Assembly (NCBI RefSeq): GCF_910585425.1
Contig: NZ_CAJUCP010000042.1
Span: 1-50,592, forward strand
Reading direction: 5' to 3'
Origin: an uncultured Acetatifactor sp.
GTDB lineage: Bacteria; Bacillota; Clostridia; Lachnospirales; Lachnospiraceae
Length of the DNA: 50,592 nucleotides
Below the pieces are notes generated by a model. It was given only the letters and a program-made list of their open reading frames with translations. It was not told where the DNA came from and did not search any database. Numbering within the stretch: position 1 is the first letter of the stretch; every line of letters starts with the position of its first letter. Made by a program: the position numbers and the translations under genes. This document shows, one piece after another, positions 9,161-16,440 of the stretch.

Positions 9161-9664
9161 CTAATGAAATTTTCCTTCTGCCTTCAATTTATTATAGTGG
9201 TCGACGTTACGCATTTTAAACGGAACAGCCGGGTGCCCTCCTGCTATTGCATATGCTGGTATATCTTTGCATACAATACTTCCTGCCTGGATAACCGCGC
9301 CTTCCCCTATGACTACCCCCCCTAAAATAATTACATTGTTTCCAAGCCAGACACAATCTCCAATCTGTACATCTTTGTCAACAAAAGTATTGTCATAAGG
9401 AACCGCATCCCCTTCATAGTTATGAAATGAAGTGATAATTTGGCAACCAGGACCCGAATGAAAGTAATTTCCTATTTCTATTTTCCCATTTCCTGACATA
9501 CTCATTCCGTTAAAGCATACATGCTTTCCCAAATAAGTATTACGGGTAACATAGGATTTTCCTCCTACATAGAGCTCTTCTCCACAAATTGCAGCAACAC
9601 GCTTTATCCTTTCTGGATAATAAATGTGAGCGAACGTTTCCCGCATTTTTGTTATGATACCCAT
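9161..9664 (-). CDS. Hexapeptide-repeat acyltransferase (sugar O-acetyltransferase type)
   Basis: A 167-residue left-handed beta-helix protein. Hexapeptide turns are visible from about residue 50 onward, including IEIGNYFHSGPG, VQIGDCVWLGNN and VVIGEGAVIQAG, ending with the common cap IPAYAIAGGHPAVPF. Family members transfer acetyl or another acyl group from acyl-CoA to a sugar. The start ATG lies inside the end of the polymerase gene (13-bp overlap) with AAGGTGG six bases upstream, so expression is coupled. In this operon it most likely acetylates a repeat-unit sugar in the cytoplasm before export. The exact acceptor cannot be read from sequence. Confidence 0.88.
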   Translation of the reverse strand: MGIITKMRETFAHIYYPERIKRVAAICGEELYVGGKSYVTRNTYLGKHVCFNGMSMSGNGKIEIGNYFHSGPGCQIITSFHNYEGDAVPYDNTFVDKDVQIGDCVWLGNNVIILGGVVIGEGAVIQAGSIVCKDIPAYAIAGGHPAVPFKMRNVDHYNKLKAEGKFH

Positions 9665-10854
9665 ATGTTCCCACCTTTCCTTACATTTACCGCACTGGCA
9701 ATCCCCGGGAGATTTGCAATAGTACTTAATATGATATATCCATAAAAGTAATCCAGTGCACTCTCAAAAATCATTATAATCAACAGTATCATTAAGAAAA
9801 CTGACACCCAGTAACGCAATCTTGTTTTTTTAAGTTTGCTTATTCCTGAAGCAGCCGCCATAAGCATCATTAAAAAAAACACGCAAAGTATTATTCCGCC
9901 ATCATTAAGAACCTGAAGAAGCTGATTATGCATATAATTCATCCCCTGTCCGTCACCAACCCAAAAACTCCAAAATACCTTTATTAAAACCCCCTGTACC
10001 CCATAGCCCGAAAAAGGATGCCTGAAAAAACTAGAAATTGCTTCTTTCCAGATAAATCCACGGCCATTCAGTGAAAATGCCCCTATATTGATTGCAACAT
10101 CTATATTTGCAATAAACCAAAATAGGAAAAGATTGATAGCTATATATATTAAGACAAATGTCTTCCCATCAAATTCAAATAATTTATTAATCTTCTCTAC
10201 TCTATATAGGAACCAACAAAAACTTAATAATAAAATAACTATATAAGATGCACTTGTAAAAGAAGTCATTAACGTCATAAAAGCCAAAATAACCTGAACC
10301 ATGAACTTCTTTTTATTACAATCAAAAAGTGAATATCCTACATAAGCCATTAAAATACTTACTGTCGCCAATTGTGCATTAATCTGAACATGCCCCAAAA
10401 AAGTTAAATGATTGGATATCGGCGCAAAATACGCTTTCCAAAATAAAGGCGAAAATATTACAGCATTCAGAAATAAAATAATAAACAATAAGTTGTTAAC
10501 ACATTCAATAAATCTTTTAGGAAATCTTTTACAGGAATAAATGCAAAAAATACATAGCAATGGTGCTGCGAAAATCTTTTGAAGCCCTCCACTAAACGTG
10601 TGTCTAATTGTAAATGTAATGACCGCCATTGTGAGGTAATATAACAATATTAAGGAAGCAAAAATATCAACCTTTGCTCTCTTTTTGGATAATCCATACA
10701 AAAATAACCCTGCAATAATTATCAAGGATAGATATAACCAACTAGTAAAAAAGAATTTATATATATAAAAATACTCATCAAATCCCCTTGGATGCAAAAA
10801 CGGAATTAAAATAAAATATATCATCCAATTCTTTGGCTTTATTTTAGGTTTCAT
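9652..10854 (-). CDS. O-antigen ligase/polymerase (Wzy-like) membrane protein
   Basis: A 400-residue polytopic membrane protein with about 10-11 hydrophobic segments. A large non-membrane loop near residues 270-320 contains LNGRGFIWKEAISSFFRHP followed by SGYGVQG and the HNQLLQVLNDGGII segment; this R-G-x-x-W / H-N pattern is characteristic of the Wzy_C (O-antigen polymerase/ligase) family. It probably joins flipped repeat units outside the membrane. The ribosome binding site is not ideal (GGAG about 14 bases before ATG 10854), so the exact start is less sure. It overlaps the acyltransferase gene and lies 61 bp after the preceding GT4 gene. Confidence 0.87.
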   Translation of the reverse strand: MKPKIKPKNWMIYFILIPFLHPRGFDEYFYIYKFFFTSWLYLSLIIIAGLFLYGLSKKRAKVDIFASLILLYYLTMAVITFTIRHTFSGGLQKIFAAPLLCIFCIYSCKRFPKRFIECVNNLLFIILFLNAVIFSPLFWKAYFAPISNHLTFLGHVQINAQLATVSILMAYVGYSLFDCNKKKFMVQVILAFMTLMTSFTSASYIVILLLSFCWFLYRVEKINKLFEFDGKTFVLIYIAINLFLFWFIANIDVAINIGAFSLNGRGFIWKEAISSFFRHPFSGYGVQGVLIKVFWSFWVGDGQGMNYMHNQLLQVLNDGGIILCVFFLMMLMAAASGISKLKKTRLRYWVSVFLMILLIIMIFESALDYFYGYIILSTIANLPGIASAVNVRKGGNIWVS

Positions 10855-10915
10855 CTTTATATAGCAGTCTCCATAAATTATTTGGCTCTTATACCAATCC
10901 TTTTTGTTTTTATCA

Positions 10916-12028
10916 TTAATATAATCCCCTATATAGCTTTTTAAGTTCTCTAACTGTATTCAGAATACTAAATTTTTCAGAAGTTAAAATACAATTTTTC
11001 TTTATTGTTGCAACACTTCCATCTTCATAATGCGTTATTGTTCTCTCTATAGCCTTTTCCAGACTGCCTATAGAAAGTTCTTCTGTAACGTATCCATTTA
11101 CACCATTTATAATGATTTCTGGAATCCCACCTACATTATTTGCTATGCAGGGTATCCCATAAGACATTGCTTCAACTATCGAAATTCCAAAAACTTCTTG
11201 GCATATTGATGGATAAACAAATATATCTGTTTTATACAAATAATTATCTATATCTCGTTTGACACCAAGAAACTTGATTATACCATTTAATCCTAATTTT
11301 GAAGTTAGCTTCTCCAGTTCTTCTCTATAACTACCATCACCTATTATCCATACTTTAATCCTTGCTAAATAATACTCGGGAAGTACCGCTATCGCTCTGA
11401 TTAGAAGTTGTATTCCTTTGATTTCTTCCACTCTTCCGATATATGTTATTTGATATTTTCTGTCAGCCTGCGTGTTAATATCATCACTGGTTCTAGCACT
11501 TTGTTCGATGCCATTATATATAACCATCGCCTTATCCCTACTTATATCAAAATTTGATACATAAGACTCACGGCCCGCTTTCGAAACAAAGATAATCTTG
11601 TCAGAACATTTCAGTGCTGCTTTAATCATGTATTCTGCACTCTTGTTTTTTAATTTTGAATTATAGTTATAATTCTGTGCTTTCTCAAAACATGAATGAA
11701 CTGTCATAACAAACTTTTTATTTCTATATTTCTGCGAAAGAAGATAGTAATATAGCTGTAGTGCTATTGAGCAGTGATGCGTTACGATAATATCATTTTT
11801 TTCTACCAGATTACATACGTGCTTCCACTTTGAAAGGGTAACCTTTCCCTTGCCATCGTTTGCTAATGACTCCACATGCAACCCCAATAATTTCATTTCA
11901 TTGTAAATTATCCCCTCGCCGAACATAAAGCAAAATGTATTCTTATAGTCTGCATACTTTCCTATATTTTTACAAAGCTGTTCAATCCCCCCTACACCAC
12001 CAGTTGAAAGAAGATTCAATACTTTCAT
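10916..12028 (-). CDS. Glycosyltransferase family 4
   Basis: A 370-residue GT-B fold glycosyltransferase. The N-domain begins with MKVLNLLSTGGVGGIEQLCKN, the usual glycine-rich acceptor-side loop. The C-domain has YIGRVEEIKGIQLLIRA (about 200-216) and the E-x7-E nucleotide-sugar motif within EVFGISIVEAMSYGIPCIA (about 285-303). It should add one sugar to the growing lipid-linked repeat unit at the cytoplasmic membrane face. ATG 12028 has GAGGAT about ten bases upstream. It lies between another GT4 gene (39 bp) and the polymerase gene. The sugar donor cannot be deduced. Confidence 0.9.
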   Translation of the reverse strand: MKVLNLLSTGGVGGIEQLCKNIGKYADYKNTFCFMFGEGIIYNEMKLLGLHVESLANDGKGKVTLSKWKHVCNLVEKNDIIVTHHCSIALQLYYYLLSQKYRNKKFVMTVHSCFEKAQNYNYNSKLKNKSAEYMIKAALKCSDKIIFVSKAGRESYVSNFDISRDKAMVIYNGIEQSARTSDDINTQADRKYQITYIGRVEEIKGIQLLIRAIAVLPEYYLARIKVWIIGDGSYREELEKLTSKLGLNGIIKFLGVKRDIDNYLYKTDIFVYPSICQEVFGISIVEAMSYGIPCIANNVGGIPEIIINGVNGYVTEELSIGSLEKAIERTITHYEDGSVATIKKNCILTSEKFSILNTVRELKKLYRGLY

Positions 12029-12067
12029 ATCATCTTATCCTCAGTCCTTTTCCCTATCTTTGCTTTA

Positions 12068-13156
12068 CTATAGACTTTTAAAATATGACACATAAGAACC
12101 TGAAAATTTTCCAAATGAAAATTCACCTAGATACCTTTCCATTGCATTCCTCTCTAGCTCACATTGAACAGACGGCTGGTCAATCAGATAATTAATCCTG
12201 TTCGCTATGGCTTCTGAGTCCCGGGGCGGAATCAAAAGGCCATCAATACCATTACGAATGATTTCCGATGTTCCGTCCACAGCAGTTGCTACAACAGTTT
12301 TTCCTACTGAATAAGCCTCGATAGGCGTAAGCGGTAGCCCTTCCCAAAGGGAACTGAGTACAAGTAAATCCAACTGTGCCATCAAGTTTTGGATGTCTTT
12401 CCTATATCCTAAAAAATAAAGATAAGAATCCACCCCTACCTCTTCTGCCAGATTCTTCAGCTTCTCCTCCTCCTCTCCAGAGCCGATAATCAAGAATCTA
12501 ACATTGACATGCTTTTTTATAACAGATGGAACTGCTCTTATAAAGTATTCAATCCCTTTTTGTTCTGATAGTCTCCCCACGTTACCTACAAGGTAATTTC
12601 CCTCATAGTGCAGTTCTTTTATCAATTGATCTTCTACTATATTTCCCTGAAACGGCTTGACTGCATTATGTATTACTTTTACCTGATTTTCCTCTAGCCC
12701 AAAGAATTCTACCAAATTTTTTTTAACCGTTTCACCACAGGCTATCAAATTCCCATTTCTGTATGACAAATATGTGAACCATTTCTTATTGCTAAAAACA
12801 TTATGACTTGTGTTAACAAATACACATTTTTTATATAATTCCAATGCGGTGACATAAAACGCTGCCATCCTATGATGCGTATGTATTACAGTTATATCTT
12901 CCTTTCTGACAATTTTTTTAATCTGCTTAGCTATCCCTATCATCGCAACTGGTGTCTTATTTTCTATATCTGAAATTTTGTAATGCCTTATCCCCATCTT
13001 CTGGAGTTTCTCAACATTAACCCCTCCGCATGAGCAAACCACAATTTTATTTACCAATGTTTTAAAAATTTCACATAACTGCAAAATAACCTTTTCCGTC
13101 CCGCCTACCTGCATCGTCCTAGTAAATAACAATATGTTCTGCTCCATTAACTTCAT
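12068..13156 (-). CDS. Glycosyltransferase family 4
   Basis: A 362-residue GT4 glycosyltransferase. Visible elements are the N-terminal FTRTMQVGGTEKVILQLC (about 10-27), VGRLSEQKGIEYFIRAVP near 195-212, and SSLWEGLPLTPIEAYSVGK near 272-290 carrying the conserved Glu residues of the donor site. It resembles enzymes that add glucose, galactose or related sugars in capsule pathways. ATG 13156 follows AGGGAT; a second ATG three codons on is possible. It is 33 bp downstream of the WecG/TagA-type gene, so it probably adds the next sugar in the repeat unit. Confidence 0.9.
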   Translation of the reverse strand: MKLMEQNILLFTRTMQVGGTEKVILQLCEIFKTLVNKIVVCSCGGVNVEKLQKMGIRHYKISDIENKTPVAMIGIAKQIKKIVRKEDITVIHTHHRMAAFYVTALELYKKCVFVNTSHNVFSNKKWFTYLSYRNGNLIACGETVKKNLVEFFGLEENQVKVIHNAVKPFQGNIVEDQLIKELHYEGNYLVGNVGRLSEQKGIEYFIRAVPSVIKKHVNVRFLIIGSGEEEEKLKNLAEEVGVDSYLYFLGYRKDIQNLMAQLDLLVLSSLWEGLPLTPIEAYSVGKTVVATAVDGTSEIIRNGIDGLLIPPRDSEAIANRINYLIDQPSVQCELERNAMERYLGEFSFGKFSGSYVSYFKSL

Positions 13157-13189
13157 ATACGCATTATCCCTATCTCATACAAATTATTC

Positions 13190-13942
13190 TCATAAAATTT
13201 TCTTATTCTTATATCTCCAAGCCAAACGAAATATCTTAATATCATCCACAAGATATCTCTTTATAAGCCTTTTGGGATCCTGTGTAATTCTGTAAAACCA
13301 TTCTAAACCATAATCTGACATCCATTTGGGAGCACGTTTAATATTTCCAGCTTCAAAATCCAGGCTTGCTCCCAATCCAAGAGAAATCGGGACATTTAAA
13401 ATCTTCCTATTATGATAAATAAACAATTCCTGCTTTGGACACCCCAATGAAACAATCAGTATTTGGGGTGACTTTTCAATTATCATTTGTTGTATCTTTT
13501 CAATTTCAGAAGAGTCCTTCTCAAAACCATATGGCGGAGAATATGTACCAGCTATCTGTAACCCCGGATACCGCTTTTCTAATCTTTTTGCAGCTTTAGC
13601 CGCAACACCTTCCGCGGCTCCCAAAAAAAACATCTTATGCCCCTTTTCAGCAGCCATTTTACATAATTGAGGAAATAAATCAGAACCGGAGATTTTCTCC
13701 TTAATTGGTGTTCCATACCACTTTGCTATCCACAATAAAGGTTTTCCATCTGTAAGAATTAAGTTCGCATGTTTATATACCTCGCAAAGGCTTCCTCCAC
13801 TTTCCAGTTGTACAATATGATCTACATTGGGTGTAACTACATATGCTTGCTTGTTCTCTTCTATCAACCGATTAATTTCCTCCAATGCTCCATCCATCGT
13901 CAGATTATCGATTTCTATATTCATAAATTGTATTCTGGGCAC
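13190..13942 (-). CDS. WecG/TagA/CpsF-family glycosyltransferase (GT26)
   Basis: A 250-residue GT26 family enzyme. The signature region VVTPNVDHIVQL (about 35-46) includes the Asn/Asp active-site segment, followed by LTDGKPLLWIAKWYG and, later, ILIVSLGCPKQELFIYHNR with the conserved PKQE motif. TagA/WecG enzymes add N-acetylmannosamine (or a related sugar) as the second residue on undecaprenyl-PP-GlcNAc. The start is GTG at 13942 with AAAGGAGAG about seven bases upstream. It is the first biosynthetic gene of the operon, only 48 bp after the AbiEi-like gene, and I see no separate promoter in that gap. A second-sugar enzyme with TagD/TagF-like genes further on supports a teichoic-acid-like polymer. 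Confidence 0.92.
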   Translation of the reverse strand: MPRIQFMNIEIDNLTMDGALEEINRLIEENKQAYVVTPNVDHIVQLESGGSLCEVYKHANLILTDGKPLLWIAKWYGTPIKEKISGSDLFPQLCKMAAEKGHKMFFLGAAEGVAAKAAKRLEKRYPGLQIAGTYSPPYGFEKDSSEIEKIQQMIIEKSPQILIVSLGCPKQELFIYHNRKILNVPISLGLGASLDFEAGNIKRAPKWMSDYGLEWFYRITQDPKRLIKRYLVDDIKIFRLAWRYKNKKIL

Positions 13943-13990
13943 CTATACTCTCCTTTATTGTAAGGTTTACCTAATAAAAATCCCTTTTGT

Positions 13991-14770
13991 CTAACCACTC
14001 TTGAAACAAGGCCCATAAACGCCCCACCCTTTATGGTAGACCAGCCCCTCTGCCCCCTTCACCATATACCGCACCGTGCTGGCGCAATGCTCCCGGCACT
14101 CCCGATAGAACATCTCTGGCAACTTCACGTAACTCTGCAGCTGCTCCAACACATACCCACACTTCTGATAAAGATATCCATTCCCATATCGCTCTAGGCA
14201 CTCCAGCAGCTTGTCCGCATCCAGCCGCGGCAGACGCATGATGCACTCCACAGCCCTATCCAGTCCGGTCTCCCCCTCGAAGCTATGCAGACTGTCCACC
14301 ACAGTCTGCTCTAAACTGGTCACCAGGCTTCCGGCAACCCACTGCCTCTCAGCTCCAGCCTTCGGATGTACCCTTCGGTAAAAAACACCATTATACCGGA
14401 AATCTGTGAACCGGGTCTCCGTTGCCACGAAGACCTCATTCCTCACTCCAGGCGCATATCCCCAAGCTTCAAAAGCGCTGCTCAGGGCGATGTATGCATC
14501 TGGAAACAGCCTGCTGCCAATCTGGTATCTCGTAAGCGCCGGCTGCTCTGTGTCCATATCCATCACTGTGTACAGGTTACGGTGTATCCGGTCTATATAG
14601 CCCTTCCGCTGATAATCATTCACCAGATTGGCTACTGCCGACCGTTCGCCCACCATGTCCGTGACATCCTGCAAGGTAAAGCATCCCAGTTCCCGCATCT
14701 TATCATAATACTTGACAATAGAAAGCCGCTTTTGCTTACTGTCACATTTCATTCCAGTCACCTCTGGCAT
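13991..14770 (-). CDS. AbiEi-family antitoxin-like transcriptional regulator without a toxin partner
   Basis: About 259 residues. The N-terminal part (YYDKMRELGCFTLQDVTDMV, then GERSAVANLVNDYQRKGYI and IHRNLYTVM) is a winged helix typical of AbiEi antitoxins. The rest, with YIALSSAFEAWG and SLEQTVVDSLH, matches the AbiEi C-domain pattern. AbiEi proteins repress their own operon by binding inverted repeats and neutralise AbiEii nucleotidyltransferase toxins. No AbiEii-like gene is adjacent. Instead a polysaccharide operon follows 48 bp later on the same strand. ATG 14770 is favoured (GAGGAG five bases upstream); ATG 14752 (AGAGGTG) and 14827 are alternatives. A palindrome at 14880-14909 lies just upstream. 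I infer a repurposed regulator of the surface operon; an antitoxin whose toxin lies elsewhere is the main alternative. Confidence 0.75.
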   Translation of the reverse strand: MPEVTGMKCDSKQKRLSIVKYYDKMRELGCFTLQDVTDMVGERSAVANLVNDYQRKGYIDRIHRNLYTVMDMDTEQPALTRYQIGSRLFPDAYIALSSAFEAWGYAPGVRNEVFVATETRFTDFRYNGVFYRRVHPKAGAERQWVAGSLVTSLEQTVVDSLHSFEGETGLDRAVECIMRLPRLDADKLLECLERYGNGYLYQKCGYVLEQLQSYVKLPEMFYRECREHCASTVRYMVKGAEGLVYHKGWGVYGPCFKSG

Positions 14771-14879
14771 TTTCACTCCTCGCCCGATGGCGCTTGTACT
14801 ACTCAAGCCACGGAAAAAGTCTTTCATTTCCGCTCTAAAACGTCAGAACAGACTCCCGCGCATCCCACAATTCTCAGAT

Positions 14880-14914
14880 AGTTCGCCTAACTGGCATGTA
14901 AGGCGAACTTTTTC
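14880..14914. repeat. Palindromic element, copy 1 (possible AbiEi-type operator)
   Basis: Inverted repeat with arms AGTTCGCCT (14880-14888) and AGGCGAACT (14901-14909), then a short T run. It matches the reverse complement of copy 2 (15093-15132) almost base for base, including the CTGGCATG loop. It sits 53-140 bp upstream of the possible starts of the AbiEi-like gene, a position expected of an autoregulatory operator. Confidence 0.75.
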
Positions 14915-15051
14915 AGCCTTTTCGGCCTCCCGCGCCTCCCTTCGGAAAACGGCGTAAAACGTACAGCCAAATGCCAAATATGGTAATTTAGCCAAAATCT
15001 ATCTACGAAATATAAACTTTTTAGCAAATATTGACAAAAATAAATTTAGAC

Positions 15052-15080
15052 TTGCACTGTCCGCATATTGGGTATAGAAT
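15052..15080 (+). promoter_or_regulatory. Predicted sigma-A promoter toward the PAP2-type gene
   Basis: TTGCAC (15052-15057), 17-base spacer, TAGAAT (15075-15080) on the plus strand. Palindrome copy 2 begins 13 bases after the -10 box, so a bound protein or the RNA hairpin would lie at the start of the transcript. A second possible -35 (TTGACA, 15138-15143) with TATGAT (15163-15168, 19-base spacer) follows the palindrome. Confidence 0.5.
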
Positions 15081-15092
15081 GTTAGATGTAAT

Positions 15093-15132
15093 AAAAAAGT
15101 TCGCCTTACATGCCAGTAAGGCGAACTTTTTT
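15093..15132. repeat. Perfect 16-bp palindrome, copy 2 (operator or bidirectional terminator)
   Basis: Arms 15093-15108 and 15117-15132 are perfectly complementary over 16 bp, with the 8-base loop CATGCCAG. A runs on one side and T runs on the other would allow intrinsic termination on either strand. The core GTTCGCCTTA..TAAGGCGAAC is shared with copy 1 in opposite orientation, about 180 bp away. Sharing between two divergent genes favours a protein-binding site; the U tract favours a terminator; both may hold. Confidence 0.8.
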
Positions 15133-15443
15133 ACTAATTGACAATATTTATCTTTACATCTCTATGATAGAATCCTGGTTTTCTATACTTTTTCATTACC
15201 TTTTTTGTACTTTTTCAGGTACAATGATAAGGGATGAGAAAACTCTCAAGACGGAACAAGCATCAAAAAATCCTGTTTTTATGCCGCCTACGGAACTTAA
15301 TGCCCCAGCCGGAACAAACCTTAAGAAATTCTAAATAATACTAAAAAACCAAGAAAGCCCATTGATTTTTAATTTTACCAAGCTATACTAGAGATTGGTT
15401 AGTAAACAATATAAGCAAAAAAGAAAGGTCTGGTTTTGTAAAA
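15133..15443 (+). other. Long untranslated leader before the PAP2-type gene
   Basis: About 310 bases without a convincing gene. It holds a possible second promoter (15138-15168) and a small TTGTAC..GTACAA hairpin near 15206-15225. An open frame could encode a 36-residue peptide starting at the ATG near 15224, with only a weak AGGTAC site before it. The GGAAC tetrad-plus-one occurs three times (near 15254, 15291 and 15311). I could not match it to any riboswitch class I know. Confidence 0.3.
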
Positions 15444-16121
15444 ATGGAAAAAATAAAGAGCCTGTACATGAAATACAGGCATGCAGTTCCCCTGGCAATC
15501 TACATGGTCATCTATCTGACATGGTTCGCGTGGCTGGAGGGCCGCAACAGAAGAGACTACACGGTCATCCATGTGGGCATGGACGATTACATCCCCTTCT
15601 GTGAGGCGTTCGTCGTCCCGTACCTTTTGTGGTTCGCCTATGTGTCGTTGGTAGTGGTCTTCCTCTTCTTTAAGAATAAACAGGAATATTACCGCTGCTG
15701 CGCTTTTCTGTTCACAGGGATGACGGTCTTCCTGATCATCTCCACGCTGTGGCCCAACGGCCATCACCTGCGGCTTGACGAGATGCCCCGGGACAATGTG
15801 TTCACGCAGGCTATCTCCGTACTGTGGAAGGTAGACACGCCCACGAACCTGTGGCCCAGCATCCATGTGTACAATTCCATGGGCGCTCATTTCGCCGTCA
15901 TGCGCTGCAGCGCGCTGCGGGAGAAGAAGGGCATCCGGATAGCCTCCGGCATCCTGGCCCTCTCCATTATATTGTCCACTGTGTTCATCAAGCAGCATTC
16001 CGTCTTCGATGTGGCCACCGCCCTCGGGCTGGGAACCGTCATGTACATCCTGGTGTACAGAAGGGATCTGGTGCTGGCGGCATGGGCGCAGCGCAGGATG
16101 AAAAAGCGGGTCTCCATGTAA
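15444..16121 (+). CDS. PAP2-superfamily phosphatase / phosphotransferase-like membrane protein
   Basis: A 225-residue protein with about six hydrophobic segments. The PAP2 (phosphatidic acid phosphatase 2 / inositolphosphotransferase-like) active-site pattern is visible as LWPSIHVYNSMG (about 137-148, in place of PSGH) and VFIKQHSVFDVATALGLG (about 177-194, containing the catalytic His and Asp). Members dephosphorylate lipid phosphates or undecaprenyl pyrophosphate, or exchange head groups, on the outer membrane face. The first motif lacks the usual Gly, as in inositol-phosphoceramide-synthase-like relatives. ATG 15444 has AAAGGT about 14 bases upstream, which is loose. It is one of few plus-strand genes, transcribed away from the polysaccharide operon and possibly under the same palindrome-binding regulator. 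Substrate unknown. Confidence 0.8.
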   Translation: MEKIKSLYMKYRHAVPLAIYMVIYLTWFAWLEGRNRRDYTVIHVGMDDYIPFCEAFVVPYLLWFAYVSLVVVFLFFKNKQEYYRCCAFLFTGMTVFLIISTLWPNGHHLRLDEMPRDNVFTQAISVLWKVDTPTNLWPSIHVYNSMGAHFAVMRCSALREKKGIRIASGILALSIILSTVFIKQHSVFDVATALGLGTVMYILVYRRDLVLAAWAQRRMKKRVSM

Positions 16122-16151
16122 AGAGGCCGCGTACATAAAACCACAAAAATG

Positions 16152-16180
16152 CTCCCGGGGCTGGCGGCTCCGGGAGTTTT
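16152..16180. terminator. Bidirectional intrinsic terminator after the PAP2-type gene
   Basis: Stem CTCCCGG (16152-16158) with CCGGGAG (16170-16176), followed by TTTT on the plus strand and by GCATTTTTG on the minus strand. It can end both the PAP2 transcript and the transcript arriving from the GT2 gene. Confidence 0.75.
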
Positions 16181-16282
16181 CATATCCTTTAATCCAATGC
16201 GTCAATCATAAGGCTTTAATCGAAAGGCTTCAGTCAAATGACTTCAACCAAAAGACTTCTATTAAACCGTGACGCTTTTATT

Positions 16283-16421
16283 AGGTATGCCAATCCTCAA
16301 AAAGCTAGAGAAATCAATGGATTCCATCAATTTATAGCATACCTAATTAGGTATGCTGCCGTAAGACCAAATTCTCTCGGAAACGTTGATTTTACGGCAT
16401 TTATCAGATTATGGCATACCT
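16283..16421. repeat. Nested inverted repeats in a 319-bp intergenic stretch
   Basis: Outer arms AGGTATGCCA (16283-16292) and TGGCATACCT (16412-16421) are perfect. Inside lies a perfect 22-bp palindrome at 16336-16357 (core GCATACCTAATTAGGTATGC), sharing the same GGTATGC half-site. A further pair TGCCGTAA (16357-16364)/TTACGGCA (16392-16399) and a quasi-palindrome centred on ATGGATTCCAT (near 16317-16327) are also present. No gene is seen. It may be a small non-coding mobile-type element or a cluster of binding sites. Confidence 0.7.
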
Positions 16422-16440
16422 TCAACCGAAACCCTCAATT

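Noticed and set aside
15110..15334. 74-codon ORF starting inside the palindrome
   Set aside because: Its start lies within the inverted repeat, there is no ribosome site, and the N-terminal part is not protein-like; only the last 36 codons look possible.
15133..15443. c-di-GMP, preQ1, fluoride or ZTP riboswitch in the PAP2 leader
   Set aside because: None of the conserved core sequences of these classes could be found.
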